Below, one piece after another: positions 13,237-25,508 of a stretch of 64,000 nucleotides of DNA. How positions within the stretch are numbered: position 1 is the first letter of the stretch; each line of letters opens with the position of its first letter. Position numbers and translations under genes: made by a program. Under the pieces are notes generated by a model. It was not told the DNA's origin, searched no databases, and saw nothing but the letters and a program-made list of their open reading frames with translations. This stretch comes from Cercis canadensis (Eukaryota > Streptophyta > Magnoliopsida > Fabales > Fabaceae), in contig QAOA01001109.1 in NCBI GenBank assembly GCA_003255065.1, positions 62,001 to 126,000 of the forward strand. The letters are read 5' to 3'.

Positions 13237-13762
13237 AACTTAAAGTAGACACACAGATCTTTAGCTAAAACCAACCTGCGTTATAAACAAAAAAAAAAAA
13301 GAGAAAGAAATCCTTTCTACAAGAAAAGGATGAAAGAGTTTTAAATAGACAACCCCTTCAATCCAAGAAACAAAAACAGAGCTTTGAGGGATCAAAAACA
13401 ACCCTCTAGCCTGATTCAAAGATAAGAAAAATCGAAATTCACTAGAAAATTAAGAAAAAAATATTGAAAAATCCTGGATCTCGATTCTGAAAACACCTGG
13501 CTTTCGAGAAAACCTTCTAAGTTTGCTTTTTTTTTATCAGTTTGAAGACAAACCCAAAAATCTTAACTTGAAAGACAGATGATTAACAGAAAGGGATTCA
13601 GAGAAGCGGGGAGTTACAGAGGGGGGAAGACGGTGAAGATTAGAGAAGGAACTGCGATCGCACAATCTGAGCTGCTCTCTCACAAAAGGAATAAAAGATA
13701 AAAAGTAATTTCTGTGAGTATCTCTCGGCCACTCTTGGTTTTGTCTTTCTAACTAGGACTCC

Positions 13763-13770
13763 TTTATATA
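13763..13770 (-). promoter_or_regulatory. TATA box of the ERF gene
   Basis: Minus-strand TATATAAA in a CTCTTATATAAAGG context, about 530 bases upstream of the ATG. It implies a long leader of roughly 500 nt. A possible leader intron (donor near 13495, acceptor near 13276) fits splice consensus but is unproven. Confidence 0.6.
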
Positions 13771-13945
13771 AGAGCCTGGCACCATAGTTATCACTATTAA
13801 TTACATCATTAATCTCAAATTATCGCGCTCCCAACCACGGGTTAGTTTCGGCTGGCTACTTGTCATGACGCAAGACCACCTCGAATTGATTAAAGTCGGA
13901 GCCAATGACTCCACGACACGTACCCCAGTTCTCTCTAGTAAACGA

Positions 13946-16400
13946 CACGTGCCCACTGCAAACCGTCAGGTGTCAGTGTCTTTATACTTGTCATTTTCTT
14001 TAATTTGTCCTTAAGCTTGTTGACCATATCAGTGCGCGTTCACACCAACTATTACTGGCTTGGTTTGAATTCTAATGCACCCTTTTTTCTATTTGCCCCT
14101 TTCCTATTCCCTCAATTACACGCATCTCCTTTATGACTCTTCAAAATAAATTAATTAGCTTAATACTTGGGGACCTTTATTTATTATTATCTTTCTAAAA
14201 AGTCAATAAAATAAATACGATTTTTTAAGAGAAAATTGGAGTTGTAATTAGAAATTAGAAGAAGATAACATAATCTTATGTGCTAGTGCACCAAGTGAGA
14301 AAGTGGATAGTGGCCTTTTCATGGTGTATTTAGGAAATTACCAAGTGCTCTATTTGGTAACTCGAAGCAAAACCTTGCAGCTAGTAGTGGAAATAATACT
14401 ATAATTAGAGCTTGGATTAGGTTATACGATTAGTTTTGAGCCCAAAAGCAGATAAAATGTCAGCTTCAATGAACAAAAGAAGCCTCTCTAGTCTAGATGA
14501 AGAAAAATTAATGATAGCACAGCTGGGACACACATTATCTCTCTCTAATTCTAGTGTTCCACACCCACCCATGACTTATCTTCAAGCATGCTCATATAAT
14601 TGCTAATAATCATTAATTTAAACTTTAATCCTAATATAAAATTCCCAAACGTACCTTAAAATTGTTAATTAGGGTGGTAATGGCATAGACCTAAAACAAA
14701 CGGTGTTGGCAACGGCTTCGAAATGCTGATGTCATGATTACATATCCAACGACAGAGGGAGTGAGAGTGACTGTTACCCGTGAGGGCCCCACGTAATGGA
14801 GGTGGCTAATAATTGTTGACAACGTGGCAAATAGAAACCGTCAACGAAACGAGCGTGCTTGTGCAGGCTTCGCTAGGATTAGAATTCATACAATGAATTG
14901 TTAATAAGTTAACCATGGTTGGGTTTAGACGGAGTTCACCGCGTAAAATTTGGACCGTGGTTGGGTTTAGACGGAGTTTACGGCGTGAAATTTAAGCAAG
15001 AGAAGGTGGAAGTGGCACGTGAGAGTGAGACAAACTCTTCAATTGCGGCGCCAGCAGCTGCTGAGTGCAGATCGATGCAGTCTTAGATTTTACGGTTGTC
15101 TACTAGACCAAGCGCGGAATGTGTGTGTTTCTGTCACGCGACTTGACCGCTGCACTAATCTCTCATCAAAATGGATGTGAGATATACGAACTAGGATTAG
15201 CGTCAGCGCATACTTGAACAGCTGAATAAATATTTTAAATTTTCTATTGTTTATTGTATATTTTGGTGGGCTAAACCAAACCCAAACCCAACCCCAGGTA
15301 TGAGTTGGTTAAGTTAGTTGACCGAGTTGGGTCAAGAGAATCCGGAATGAATCCAGGAGCTTGTTGGTCTAAGAACCGCAAACAATCCCTTTCTTTTTCC
15401 TTGTGAAGAAAATTGCTGCTGGATTTCACACCACCTAATTTAAATTAGATTCCTTTCATAATTAATCAAGATTTCTAGTTTTTTCTTTTTTAATTATCAT
15501 GATGGAACATAATTATAGGAGATTCAACTATAGCACGTGGGCATGATTAGTTGGAGTTCTTATACATATTTTTTTTTTAATGTATAGACATTAGGCATGC
15601 TGATTATTTATAAACTGAAACAATAATGAAAGATTAAATATAGATGATGAATTTGAATGAAAAATGCAGAAAGGCGGAGAGTCTAATTCAACCTCATTTA
15701 TGGAGAATAGCAATTTAGTATTATTAAATCATAATTTTATTTGTAACTAGCTTGTATTACAATGTGAATGAGTTTTGAGAAAGAACAATATTAGATTGTT
15801 CCAAAAGTAATAGCAACCATTAAATAATTATTATAGTAAATGATCCCCAACAATTTTCAGCAATAGTTGGGATATGAATCCAAGTAAAACGCAATGACCA
15901 CAAATCTTCATTTCTTCATTTTTATCCCAAACTAGGACTATATAATATAATATAATATAATACCTCTCCAGTCTCCACAAAAAGATTATAGTAATTAATT
16001 ACAGTTTAAACTTGTCACCGAATCCCGTTTATATCTCACGAGACGAGAGAAATTGGCTGTGGTAACTTGAAGAGTATATTATTAGGAGGAGTTAAGCAAA
16101 GTGAGTATGGAAGTTGGAATGTTGGCGGGACCCATCAGCCTTTTACGTTTTGGACGCGGTTTCTGCTTTGGAATAAGTGACGGGCCGTTTTTCTTACATT
16201 TTTCTAATCGCTAAGCTACCGACACGTGTCAAAGCACATTTATGGCTGACCAAAAGAGAAGAAGAAACTCATGGTTCTCGTTTCATTTCATCACGCTGCT
16301 TGTTCTACCAAGTGTGGAGCAGGTTTTAACTCGTGTTCACTCACAAGTCACAACTTGCATCCTTTTTATCTCTTCATGTGACTGAAACGAGGGTCACGTG
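13946..16400 (-). promoter_or_regulatory. Five G-box/ABRE cores (CACGTG) upstream of the ERF gene
   Basis: Palindromic CACGTG occurs at 13946-13951, 15016-15021, 15534-15539, 16223-16228 and 16395-16400, with further ACGT cores nearby (13915-13922). The genes on both sides are on the minus strand, so this is all upstream of the ERF start. These are classic bZIP/bHLH sites for abscisic acid, light or stress control; function here is inferred. Confidence 0.5.
14912..14995. repeat. 42-bp tandem repeat, two copies
   Basis: 14912-14953 and 14954-14995 share the core GGTTGGGTTTAGACGGAGTT, with a handful of substitutions. GC content is higher than in the surrounding sequence. Confidence 0.85.
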
Positions 16401-17852
16401 ACCTCCCCATGACCCATGCACACCCCTTTCAACTCTTTTAATGAATGCACCCTCTTTTTTTCACCTCTCATCCTCTTCTTTTTCTACCTATATGCAAACC
16501 TAAACTACTTTTGATAAATGAATGAAATTAGGTTTTCAAATTTGGAAGTCTGCTGCAATTCTCTTGCTGAACCAGTACCACAAATTAAGTCAAAGATTGG
16601 TTTTGCTGTCAAGGCAATGACTTGGTATTTAATGAAAAAAGGTCAAAAGGAGGGAAGATACCTAGAAACTAGCCAGTTGATGGAATTGAAGTAGCTGAGG
16701 AGGAAGCAATGAAAGAAGTTGAAGGTAGGATACAGAGAAATATTCAAAGCAAATAGCCCCTGTTACAGTATGTGCACTTCTCACAAGTTGGTCCGACTCA
16801 CTTGATTAAAAGGTACGTTTCTCAAGAAGAATTTAATTAAACTTTGTCATGTTATACCCCAAATTTCAACACTTTGAGCTGGAAAGGTCTCATTGATTTG
16901 AATGCTTGCGTTGTTGAGTAAGTGTAGGCATTGAAATATTTGGACCATTTGCCAAATCGCGTGGTAAAGGCAATGATACCGTCGTTTTCAGAGCAGGATT
17001 CATGTCATACCCAAAGATATTTCAATGAGATTTGGTGGGGGCTTGCTTCACTTCCTCTACCTCTAATTTAACTTTTCCACGACACTGCACATGCTTCCCC
17101 CCATAATCATTCATACCTTATCTTATACCTTTCTTTCTTTTATCTTCCCCAGCACTTTCAAAAGCAACAAGAGGAGGAATGGGCCTCTATTGGATGATTT
17201 TGTTTCTAATTCTAAGTCCACGTAACTCCTTAAACTTTCTCTCTGTACCAGAGCCCATTTAGAAAGCAACTAAGAAATGGAAGAACCCACAAAAAAGAAG
17301 GCCATAATCGATATTTTAATGCAAATAGAGGGCCAAGCTTGGAATGTTTCTTAAGAGAGAACAGATAGCAGCATGCGTCTAAAGTTCCCTTCCCCTCTTT
17401 TTCACCACAGTTTCTCCTTAACCTTTTTCCTGTTTCACCAAGAAAAGCGACCCTTTTTAATCTTCTTTTAACACCTTTATATCAATCTCAAATATGACCT
17501 CAAAGACTCCTCCTCACTTTTTCCCAACTTCCAAATAAGCAACAGTTTGATTGTTCACCGACAAACAAATGGTATGCGTGCTATTCTCAAGCAGTGTTTG
17601 TACAAACTCAATTCAAACACTTTGCTTCTTCTTTTTTTTCTTTTAATTTAGTTAAACTTTTTAGCCCTGTTCAAGCTCAGTTAAACTGAATTTGTGCAAT
17701 ATCTTGTTGAGTGTTCTATTCAGGTTGGTATAACTGGTAAGCTTGGGTTTGAGTAGGGTACCACGAGGCTAACATTTCAGCTGTACCTTAATTTAGACAT
17801 TTTTATAGCAGGTGGAGACTTCTTTAATTTATCATAACTAAGAAAGTTTGAG

Positions 17853-17877
17853 AGTTCATTGACTTGAATATTACAAC

Positions 17878-17921
<44 letters not shown>

Positions 17922-17956
17922 TATTTTTTTNAGTTCATTGACTTTAATATTACAAC

Positions 17957-18001
<45 letters not shown>

Positions 18002-18009
18002 ATTTTTTT
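17853..18009. repeat. 78-bp direct duplication around N, containing an (AT)n microsatellite
   Basis: 17853-17930 and 17932-18009 differ at about two bases and each contain the same (AT)n run; base 17931 is N. Equal copy length and the single N point to an unmerged contig overlap. Confidence 0.85.
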
Positions 18010-18379
18010 AACTTAATTATCAAAATATTATAGTTTTTAAAAAATTAAAAACAAAAAAAAAAACTTTTTGGACATGTGAAGATAACTGAACACGTCAATG
18101 GTTACACAACATATTCACATGGAATACGCCAATAGCTATTTAGCGTGTCCCTTCATAGTCAAATTTCTTACCTTCTAATTTTAACTAATTGTAGCTTTTC
18201 CTCTTTTTTTTTTTATTCTTATATAAGGCAACAAGAAAGGACATATCATGGGGCTATCAGCATGTTCGACGTGGACATACAGCTTGGTCATTGGCGTGTC
18301 TAGTCGTCCTTACATGTCAGTTATATATATTTTTTAATTATTTAAAAATTGTAATATTTAAGTAATTAAGTTAAAAACT
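18003..18379. mobile_element. Foldback / MITE-like element with long imperfect inverted arms
   Basis: The left arm at about 18003-18130 (TTTTTAACTTAATTATC..., GGACATGTGAAGATAACTGAACACGTCAATGG) pairs with the reverse complement of about 18260-18379 (GTTTTTAACTTAATTACTT..., GACATGTAAGGACGACTAGACACGCCAATGA). The arms are about 120 bases with many mismatches and the centre is about 130 bases. No protein frame lies inside. The family is unknown and target-site duplications were not established, partly because the left edge touches the AT array. Confidence 0.5.
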
Positions 18380-19798
18380 GTTATAAATCAATAAATTTAT
18401 TTATAAAGTATAATATTCATATTAAAGAGCCAAACTATAATATATATTTACTTTTAGTTATTAACTTATTAGACTATACGAAAATTGAGGTGGGTGGTAC
18501 CGCTTTCAGCCTTAAGGCTTAACCACATCATGTTCTTAGATTCAAGCTTGAGATATCCCGGCTCTCCCCTCTTCTTTTTAGGGGAATCTTTTTTAATACT
18601 AAGGTCACAAGGATGTCTACAGAGTTTGGATTAAAATGAGATGGATAACAAGTAGTTGTCATAAATGGACTAGTTAATGGTTGGGACCAAGCCCATAAGG
18701 GGCTTCCCGTTTCAACCTGCCGACACTTTTGTTTTATTTTCTAAATAAAAATAACAGTAGATTGATTTTAGAGAAAATAACGAAAAAAGTTTATATGATG
18801 ACATCATATAGATGATAGATTTTTTTTTTTATACTTTAACTGTAATTTTAAATTTTAATACAGAATTCATAAATTTTTAAAATAATTTAAGTATTATTCG
18901 ACTGGTGGATAATAGAGTTAAAAATGAGAGAATTGTTAAAATTAATGAAATTTGTATTATATCTTGTAGAACACCTCATTCTTTATATATTATATTTTCT
19001 TTGAAAATATAATTTTTCTTAAAAATACATGCTTAGACTGAAAATAAATAAATAAATGTATTTGCTTTATTTATTGCGGTCAAAGTGGGCCAACCCAATC
19101 TTTATAAATACCGTACGAACCAGCGGTCTCTTTGCCATTGGTAGGCCATTAATCCATTTATCGTAGAAGCTAGCTTATTTGTTAAGATTCCAAAGAAATG
19201 GTTTCATAAATATATTGGTCTGGGCTACAGACAAACTACAGTCTATTTATTTCTTTTCAATTGGGCCCAAAATCACATGGGTCGTGCACCTTAATTGACT
19301 CGGTAAAATGCAAGACAAATAGGAAAAAAGAAAAACTCTAAGATCAAGAGACAAAAAGTGAAAACTTAGGACGATAAAGTCATAGGTACAGACTAAATAA
19401 GTTTGATCAATAATTTGAAGTTTTCTCTATGAATAATAATTCAGTTAAATGGGAATTATATTAAAATAAATTGTATACGTATTGACTAGTTTCTAACAAG
19501 TGCTATTGGGAGCTCTATTGAGATTTGAGACAAGGAGGGATGAGGGATCAGACTAGGGTTCAAGATTTTTTATCAATTCATTAATTATCTACAAGTCTCC
19601 ACATGTTTGCACGGAAAGGAATACTAGGTTCGTGAGATGGTGAAGACTTAGGCACTTTGTCGGCTACGTTGTACATCACTCTCTTGAATATCACCTTTCT
19701 TTGTTCAAATCGGCTCTACCCAGCAAATTAAGAAAAATTGAACTCAAACGGATTCTAATGTTTCTCCAATTGTCGTTGGTCAAATTCTTATCGTATAA

Positions 19799-20105
19799 TT
19801 ATGTCAATGCTGCCTGAATATCAACTTTCGAGTAAGACTGCTGGCCTGCACGCAAACGAAGTCCGGGCATTTTTGGGTCACTTTCAGCTTTCAGGATAGT
19901 TTGCTGCAATAATAAATTAGAGAGGTTACATATTACGATTAAATCATTCCCATTTGGTTAACTAAATTAGACACCCAAAGAAGATCGCAATTCATTTCAG
20001 TCACGGCTTTCGGAAATGATTCTAAGAGGACATTTGTAGCATGTATATGTGTATGCCATATGACAAGGAGGGACTTTGCTTTCTTGACAACGCCCTCGAC
20101 ATAAT
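19799..20105 (-). pseudogene. Two exon-like blocks, possible 3' remnant of an unrecognised gene
   Basis: On the minus strand a long polypyrimidine run ends in CAG at 20108-20106 and is followed by sequence open in one frame for about 50 codons (YVEGVVKKAKSLLVIWHTH...). A second acceptor (TTATTGCAG, ending at 19904) is followed by 34 codons and a stop at 19799-19801 (QTILKAESDPKMPGLRLRAG, then QQSYSKVDIQAALT). The second block has protein-like codon use. I do not recognise either. Only about 600 bases separate them from the 3' end of the WD40 gene, too little for a normal gene body, so a truncated relic or a non-coding transcript is more likely than an intact gene. Confidence 0.3.
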
Positions 20106-20808
20106 CTGAAAAAAAAAAAAAAAAGACAATCAATTTTCTTTAATTTGGTCATAAAAGTAGCAAATTTAGAATTTCGACATGGAAAATGGCATTTGGCCCC
20201 GAATCCCGATGGGAATGAAAAGATTGCTTCTTGGTATTAAAGCGTTAGTTGTTTACCATGAGTCACAGTACTAGTCGGACAGAAAATGGAACCTCAATCA
20301 AACTGCAAACCAACAGATAATAAATAAATAAAAATAACTACAAAAAAATAAACAGATCTCCAGCAAGTTCTTGGGTTTGCTTTATGCAACTAGTAGCAAA
20401 TAAAATATTGAAGGATGTCCACAATTAACAGTTTCACATAAACTAGAAGATAGGGTCATAGAAAGATGCCTTTCACTGACAGGAGGAGGGCTTCAGAACG
20501 AAAATATAAGCTTAAACTTTCATATCAATTAATTCTATCTGTTTCCGAATCCGATATACATAACAATCACCTATAAGGCAAAATTTATAATCCAATCCAG
20601 CTATTTAATTAAAAATAATAATAATAAAGACCTTCGCCGTAATAGCTCCCCAGAGCCAAAATTTACAACTGGCTTCTCCACTAAACTAAACCAAGAAAAA
20701 AGAACCCCAAAAAAAAAACCACCATCCAAAGTCATAGACCTATTTTAGAATATCTCGGCAAGATATGCACATGAATGGGTTGCTGTACATTTTTGGGCAG
20801 CGACTCCA

Positions 20809-23800
20809 CTATAACATGGAGTCTAAATACAGGTTACAACGTGTTCTGTTAAACTCCAACAAGCTACCATAGGTGCGGTCAGCAATGCCAACAAATAGAG
20901 CCTGGGTGTCTGGACTGAAAGCTATACCAGCAATCTCACCAAATAAACCTATCTCTTGTCCCTGCAGATAACAGGACTGCGAGTCCAAAATATGGACAAA
21001 GTCTGCTGGTTCAGCCATAGCCAAAAAGCGTCCATCGGATGTGAATTTTAAGGATCTTATTGCACCCATTCTTCCCTTCACCACAGCTACAGACTGCGAC
21101 AGATTTCTTATGTCCCATAACCTGCATGTTGTGTCTTGATTCCCAGTAGCCAATATTCGTCCATCTGGGTGCCAAGCAGAGGCAAAAGAATAGTCCAAGT
21201 GCCCTATTAAGTTCCCAGTAACCTGTGAGATACCTTATATAAATCAGAAATTCTGAAATATAACAATGAAGACACCAGCTCTAACCGACAAATGCGAGTA
21301 TAAATTAACTTTACCTTTCCAGTGTTAGCGTCAGCTATCAAGCACTCAGCACTGTCCCCAAGAATTGCAAACAACTTTCCATCCGGACTAACAGAAGTAT
21401 TCTGTGAGGGCCAAAATGCAAACACATTTGTTATTTGTGCAAAGTTTCATCAGTGATGAAGATCACATAGTAAGAGGCATTTCAGTCGATAGCACTCACA
21501 TTAACAGACCAATCATACTTGAAACAACCAAGACAAGCAAAACTCTCAGCATCAAAAACTCTAACTTGGGCATCATTATTCGCTGTCATAATCCTCAACA
21601 ACCCACTGCAGAGTGAAGATGTAGTTAAAGTCAAACCAAAACCAACGAAATTCGAAATAACAAGTTTTTTCGGTCAGTTCTTACTTATGATTGCGGTAAA
21701 CATCCACTGCATTGGTTATAGCATTATCATCTGTAGCTATTTTACTGCAGAATGTGACTCCCGGTTGGTTCAAATTCTGATCCACACATATTTAACACAC
21801 GTTAGAAGTCCTTGAGTCAATTAATTATTTAATTATAAGAAATTATAACATAGCATTTTCCTACCTTGCAAATAAGCTCACCCTGGAAGCCACCTGCCAC
21901 CATCAGATTTTCCTTAACAGCCATGGTACTTATTTGAACTCTGGACAAAGGTTGAGCAAAAAATCCAGGGCGCTTCTGAAAAAGAACATAAACACACTTA
22001 GAACCAATAACTTCAGTACAGAAAACCAAACAAAGTCAAGCGCTAATCAATGAACTGGTTACATACAAGGGTTGGAACAATAGGTTTGGCTGCATTAAGT
22101 ACTTCTTTACCCCTTCTGAGTAATGAGGACCAATGCATCACTGAGTAGTTTTGCATAAGGTATACGTCATGCTTTGATGTGGCCCATAACAAATTCCTCA
22201 GCTGCACAGACAAAAATACACGAGATGACAACATCAATATCTACATCCAACAGGGCAAGAAGCAAAAATTTATGACTATGGTAATTTGTCAACAAGCTGC
22301 TATTCAAATATACTGTAAAGTTGACAAGCATCACAATCAAGCATCAACTTCTCCTATTAGTTAGATATATTCTATCAAAGACAATCAATACGGATGTATT
22401 CCACAAAGTATTAGAATAGTACTGACATCTGCCCCATTGTAGGTAATGGAAGGCGTATTTTTCTTTATTGGATGGCAGGAATTCTATTTGGTAGTGTTGA
22501 TATATAGATCTTAAAGCATGGAACTGAGGGTGATGGAGAAGTTTTTCTTGCAGAAAAGGTAGGTTTAACAGAAACATGTAGCCCAGAGGCTAATATAACT
22601 ATACATATTTTTTTATTCCCGTACAATTAACATATCCAACAACTTAAACCCAATTATCCACGATAATATAATGTGGTACAGGCCAACTGAAAAATAATCC
22701 GGAAAAATATGGAATTAGCTATTTNTCAACTTCTCCTATTAGTTAGATATATTCTATCAAAGACAATTAATACGGATGTATTCCACAAAGTATTAGAATA
22801 GTACTGACATCTGCCCCATTGTAGGTAATGGAAAGCGTATTTTTCTTTATTGGATGGTGGGAATTCTATTTGGTAGTGTTGATATATAGATCTTAAAGCA
22901 TGGAACTGAGGGTGATGGAAAAGTTTTTCTTGCAGAAAAGGTAGGTTTAACAGAAACATGTAGCCCAGAGGCTAATATAACTATACATATTTTTTTATTC
23001 CCGTACAATTAACATATCCAACAACTTAAACCCAGTTATCCACGATAATATAATGTGGTACAGGCCAACTGAAAAATAATCCGGAAAAATATGGAATTAG
23101 CTATTTGTAGATTATTGAATAAAATATTCTAAGTTGTATAAAAAATTAGTTCCATAAAATAAACATTCAGATTGATACAAGTAATCCTCATATAAATGGA
23201 TTCAGATTGATACAAGTAATCCTCATATAAATGGACTTAGATTGATACAAGTAATCCTCATATAAATGGTGAAAGAAATAAAATCTATTATATAATCTGC
23301 CGATAAATTATCAAAGTATGAAATGAACTTAACATAATGTAAACAAAAATAAGTAAGCCCAATATTGTTAAGAGATGCAAGAATGACTAGTCATATTTAG
23401 ACCCCTCTTAACCAGGACAAGTTATAACTACTTAACTACAGATATTGTTAGAGCCCTGTTAAATGTGGCCAGATATTTTCCTACCATACCATAAAAAAGC
23501 CCTGCCATGCTGCTCACTTTCCACCTGCTTTAAAAGCTGACATAAAGAGACAAATAGCTGGCCTAAATGCACAAAGAGGTTAATGTGATAAAATTATATT
23601 ACAAAAGCAAATAATCTTACAGCTATTTATGTGAGAAAACTAAATGCAACAGTATATATGAATGACAAAATTGAATGAATACAGAAATTGTATGAATAAA
23701 TGATGACATATAAAGTAAGACACAAGATAATGGGCAAAACCATAGGATCCAAAACTGTTCATGGTTTAAAAAAAAAAAAAAAAAAGTACAGATTGACACT

Positions 23801-25508
23801 CTAGCTTAATGAAGTAAAAACCAGATCTTGTCCTTATAGTTATAATAGGTATTCTTCAATTGTTGAATTGAAAATTATCAACAGTGAAGTCCTCATGATG
23901 AAAGTGGGAAATAAGATGGCTACTTTACATGATAAGAGGTTACATCCCATTTATGGCTATATGACCCCTACTAATAAACAAAAATAATAGATTGTCAACC
24001 ATGAACTTTCCCCTCTTGACATTCAGTAAAAAAAAACATGTGAATTACAGCNACATTCAGTAAAAAAAAAACATGTGAATTACAGCTGTTTGAACTTCAA
24101 ATAGTAAAATTTGATTTTGGACTACAAACAGTCTGCTGATTTAAAGAAATCTAGAGTTGGGTAAGACAACTTTTAATAGTATAAAAGACTATGTATTATA
24201 ATAGAATTAATGTTCAATATATCTAAATCCATTCTCCACTGGAGAGACTGGATTATATGAACTTAAAAACCTCTGGTCCAAGTTATGTGTGTGGGTGTGA
24301 AAAGTGGCTCTGTGTGAATCATGATTCCATTACACGCATGGATGACACATAGTTCTAAAAAAAATTTCCCGTAAGAAGTCATCAAATTTGAGAATGCCAA
24401 TTCATACCATAGCCGTGATGCATCCATATCCATAACTTGGCATAAAACCATCTCGTCTGTAGAAAAGAATATCCGGCATGTATTGGAGATGATACCCTTT
24501 AAATATTGATGTTTGTTTAATGTTTCCCCGCTAAATTTGAACAACAGTTGGGATGTGCAAGTAAAAAACTATGATCAATTTATTTGATAAATTATCTTTA
24601 AACATATAGAGCTATGAAATCAAATATACAGTATTTATGATAGTAAAATAAAATAAAGACAATAAATCGTAGAATTAGTCAGAATTTCTGATTTTAGTAG
24701 ATGATAATCTCAGTTTAAATCCAAAATATGTATAAGTGAAAAGTCTACAGTTAAAAACAAATCAGACCAATACCCAAATACCTTGAAAAGAAACAGACAC
24801 TAAATGTTTTATGAGAAAAAGGGAGATGCATATCATATGGTTTAATAGCAGTGAACAAAGTCGCTACCTGAAAATGCACAATTGTTGATTTCACAAGCCT
24901 CGTATTAAACTGGAAATCATAGAAATTCTTCCCTTTGTTAACTTCCAGGCACTCCTGTTAACCAAACATGTCCAGGTATAAGCCCCAGAAAAAAAACAAA
25001 GATACTCGAAGTAAATAGGTAACTGATCTAGCGAGTCCGTAGAAGTTTAGCACTAGGCATATTTGTTCTATTAGTGGCTTATCCCTCAAGTAACGTAAAA
25101 ACTCACCTTCTCGAGCTCCTCACGAGAGAGCGAGAGATTCTCATAGTTTTTGTATTGCTTCAACCGAGTCTCACGGTATTTGTCTCTGGTATAATTAAGC
25201 CTCTCCCATGGAATTCCCTGGATATCTTTCCCTTCTCTAGCTTCCAAAGCAGATGTATCAGTCTTCGACTTGGTCTGTTACAAAGTTGAAACCATAAAAT
25301 CAACCATTGAAATGCACAATATTTTTTATAACAAACAATGATTGCGAAGCAAGTATACCATTTCAAAATCATCTTCAAAGTCCGAGTCCAGATAATCAAA
25401 ACCATTGTTTCTTTGAGGTTCACTGTCTTCGTAGAGGTCATCGTCTTCAAATTCGTCGTAATAATCAGCAACAACATACTCGAGATCATCGTTATTGAAC
25501 TGGTCCAT
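20809..25508 (-). CDS. WD40-repeat protein (plant homologue of the C2A9.03-like group)
   Basis: Nine coding exons join in frame: 25359-25508, 25107-25274, 24868-24954, 22067-22201, 21865-21975, 21685-21776, 21500-21605, 21315-21401, 20809-21222. They give 449 residues. The first 50 residues are very acidic (YYDEFEDDDLYED). Next comes a basic segment (GIPWERLNYTRDKYRETRLKQ), and then WD-type beta-propeller repeats from about residue 130 onward, including MTANNDAQVRVFDAES, NTSVSPDGKLFAILG, ATGNQDTTCRLWDIRN and LKFTSDGRFLAMAE. The family matches At1g78070/At3g13340-type proteins as I remember them. Propellers of this kind are scaffolds; the partner cannot be told from sequence. A leader intron is likely: ...TTTATAG precedes GATTATG at the start, with a donor near 25790. 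The 2.7-kb intron 3 carries two N-marked duplications and a 35-bp repeat. Confidence 0.9.
22344..23106. repeat. 381-bp direct duplication joined by one N, in WD40 intron 3
   Basis: 22344-22724 and 22726-23106 are exactly the same length and differ at fewer than ten bases; base 22725 is N. It lies wholly within an intron, so the coding sequence is unaffected. Confidence 0.9.
23169..23269. repeat. 35-bp tandem repeat, three copies
   Basis: Units start AGATTGATACAAGTAATCCT at 23169, 23204 and 23239, separated by exactly 35 bases; the third is a few bases short. It lies in WD40 intron 3, just beyond the N-marked duplication. Confidence 0.9.
24019..24086. repeat. 33/34-bp direct duplication around N, in WD40 intron 3
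   Basis: 24019-24051 and 24053-24086 are identical except for one extra A in a poly-A run; base 24052 is N. Confidence 0.85.

Larger units (their letters stand above)
14000..20700. other. 7-kb intergenic stretch between the ERF and WD40 genes
   Basis: It is mostly AT-rich, non-coding sequence containing the G-box series, a 42-bp tandem repeat, a TAATA-type short tandem run near 15940-15962, an AT dinucleotide array duplicated around an N, a foldback element (18003-18379) and two exon-like blocks (19799-20105). I see no complete gene. Confidence 0.5.

Noticed and set aside
14912-14995. Telomere-like GGGTTTAG motif
   Set aside because: It occurs once per 42-bp unit and is not an array of TTTAGGG, so it is not an interstitial telomere.
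23169-23269. CRISPR-like regular repeat
   Set aside because: The 35-bp units are contiguous tandem copies without spacers and lie in a plant intron.
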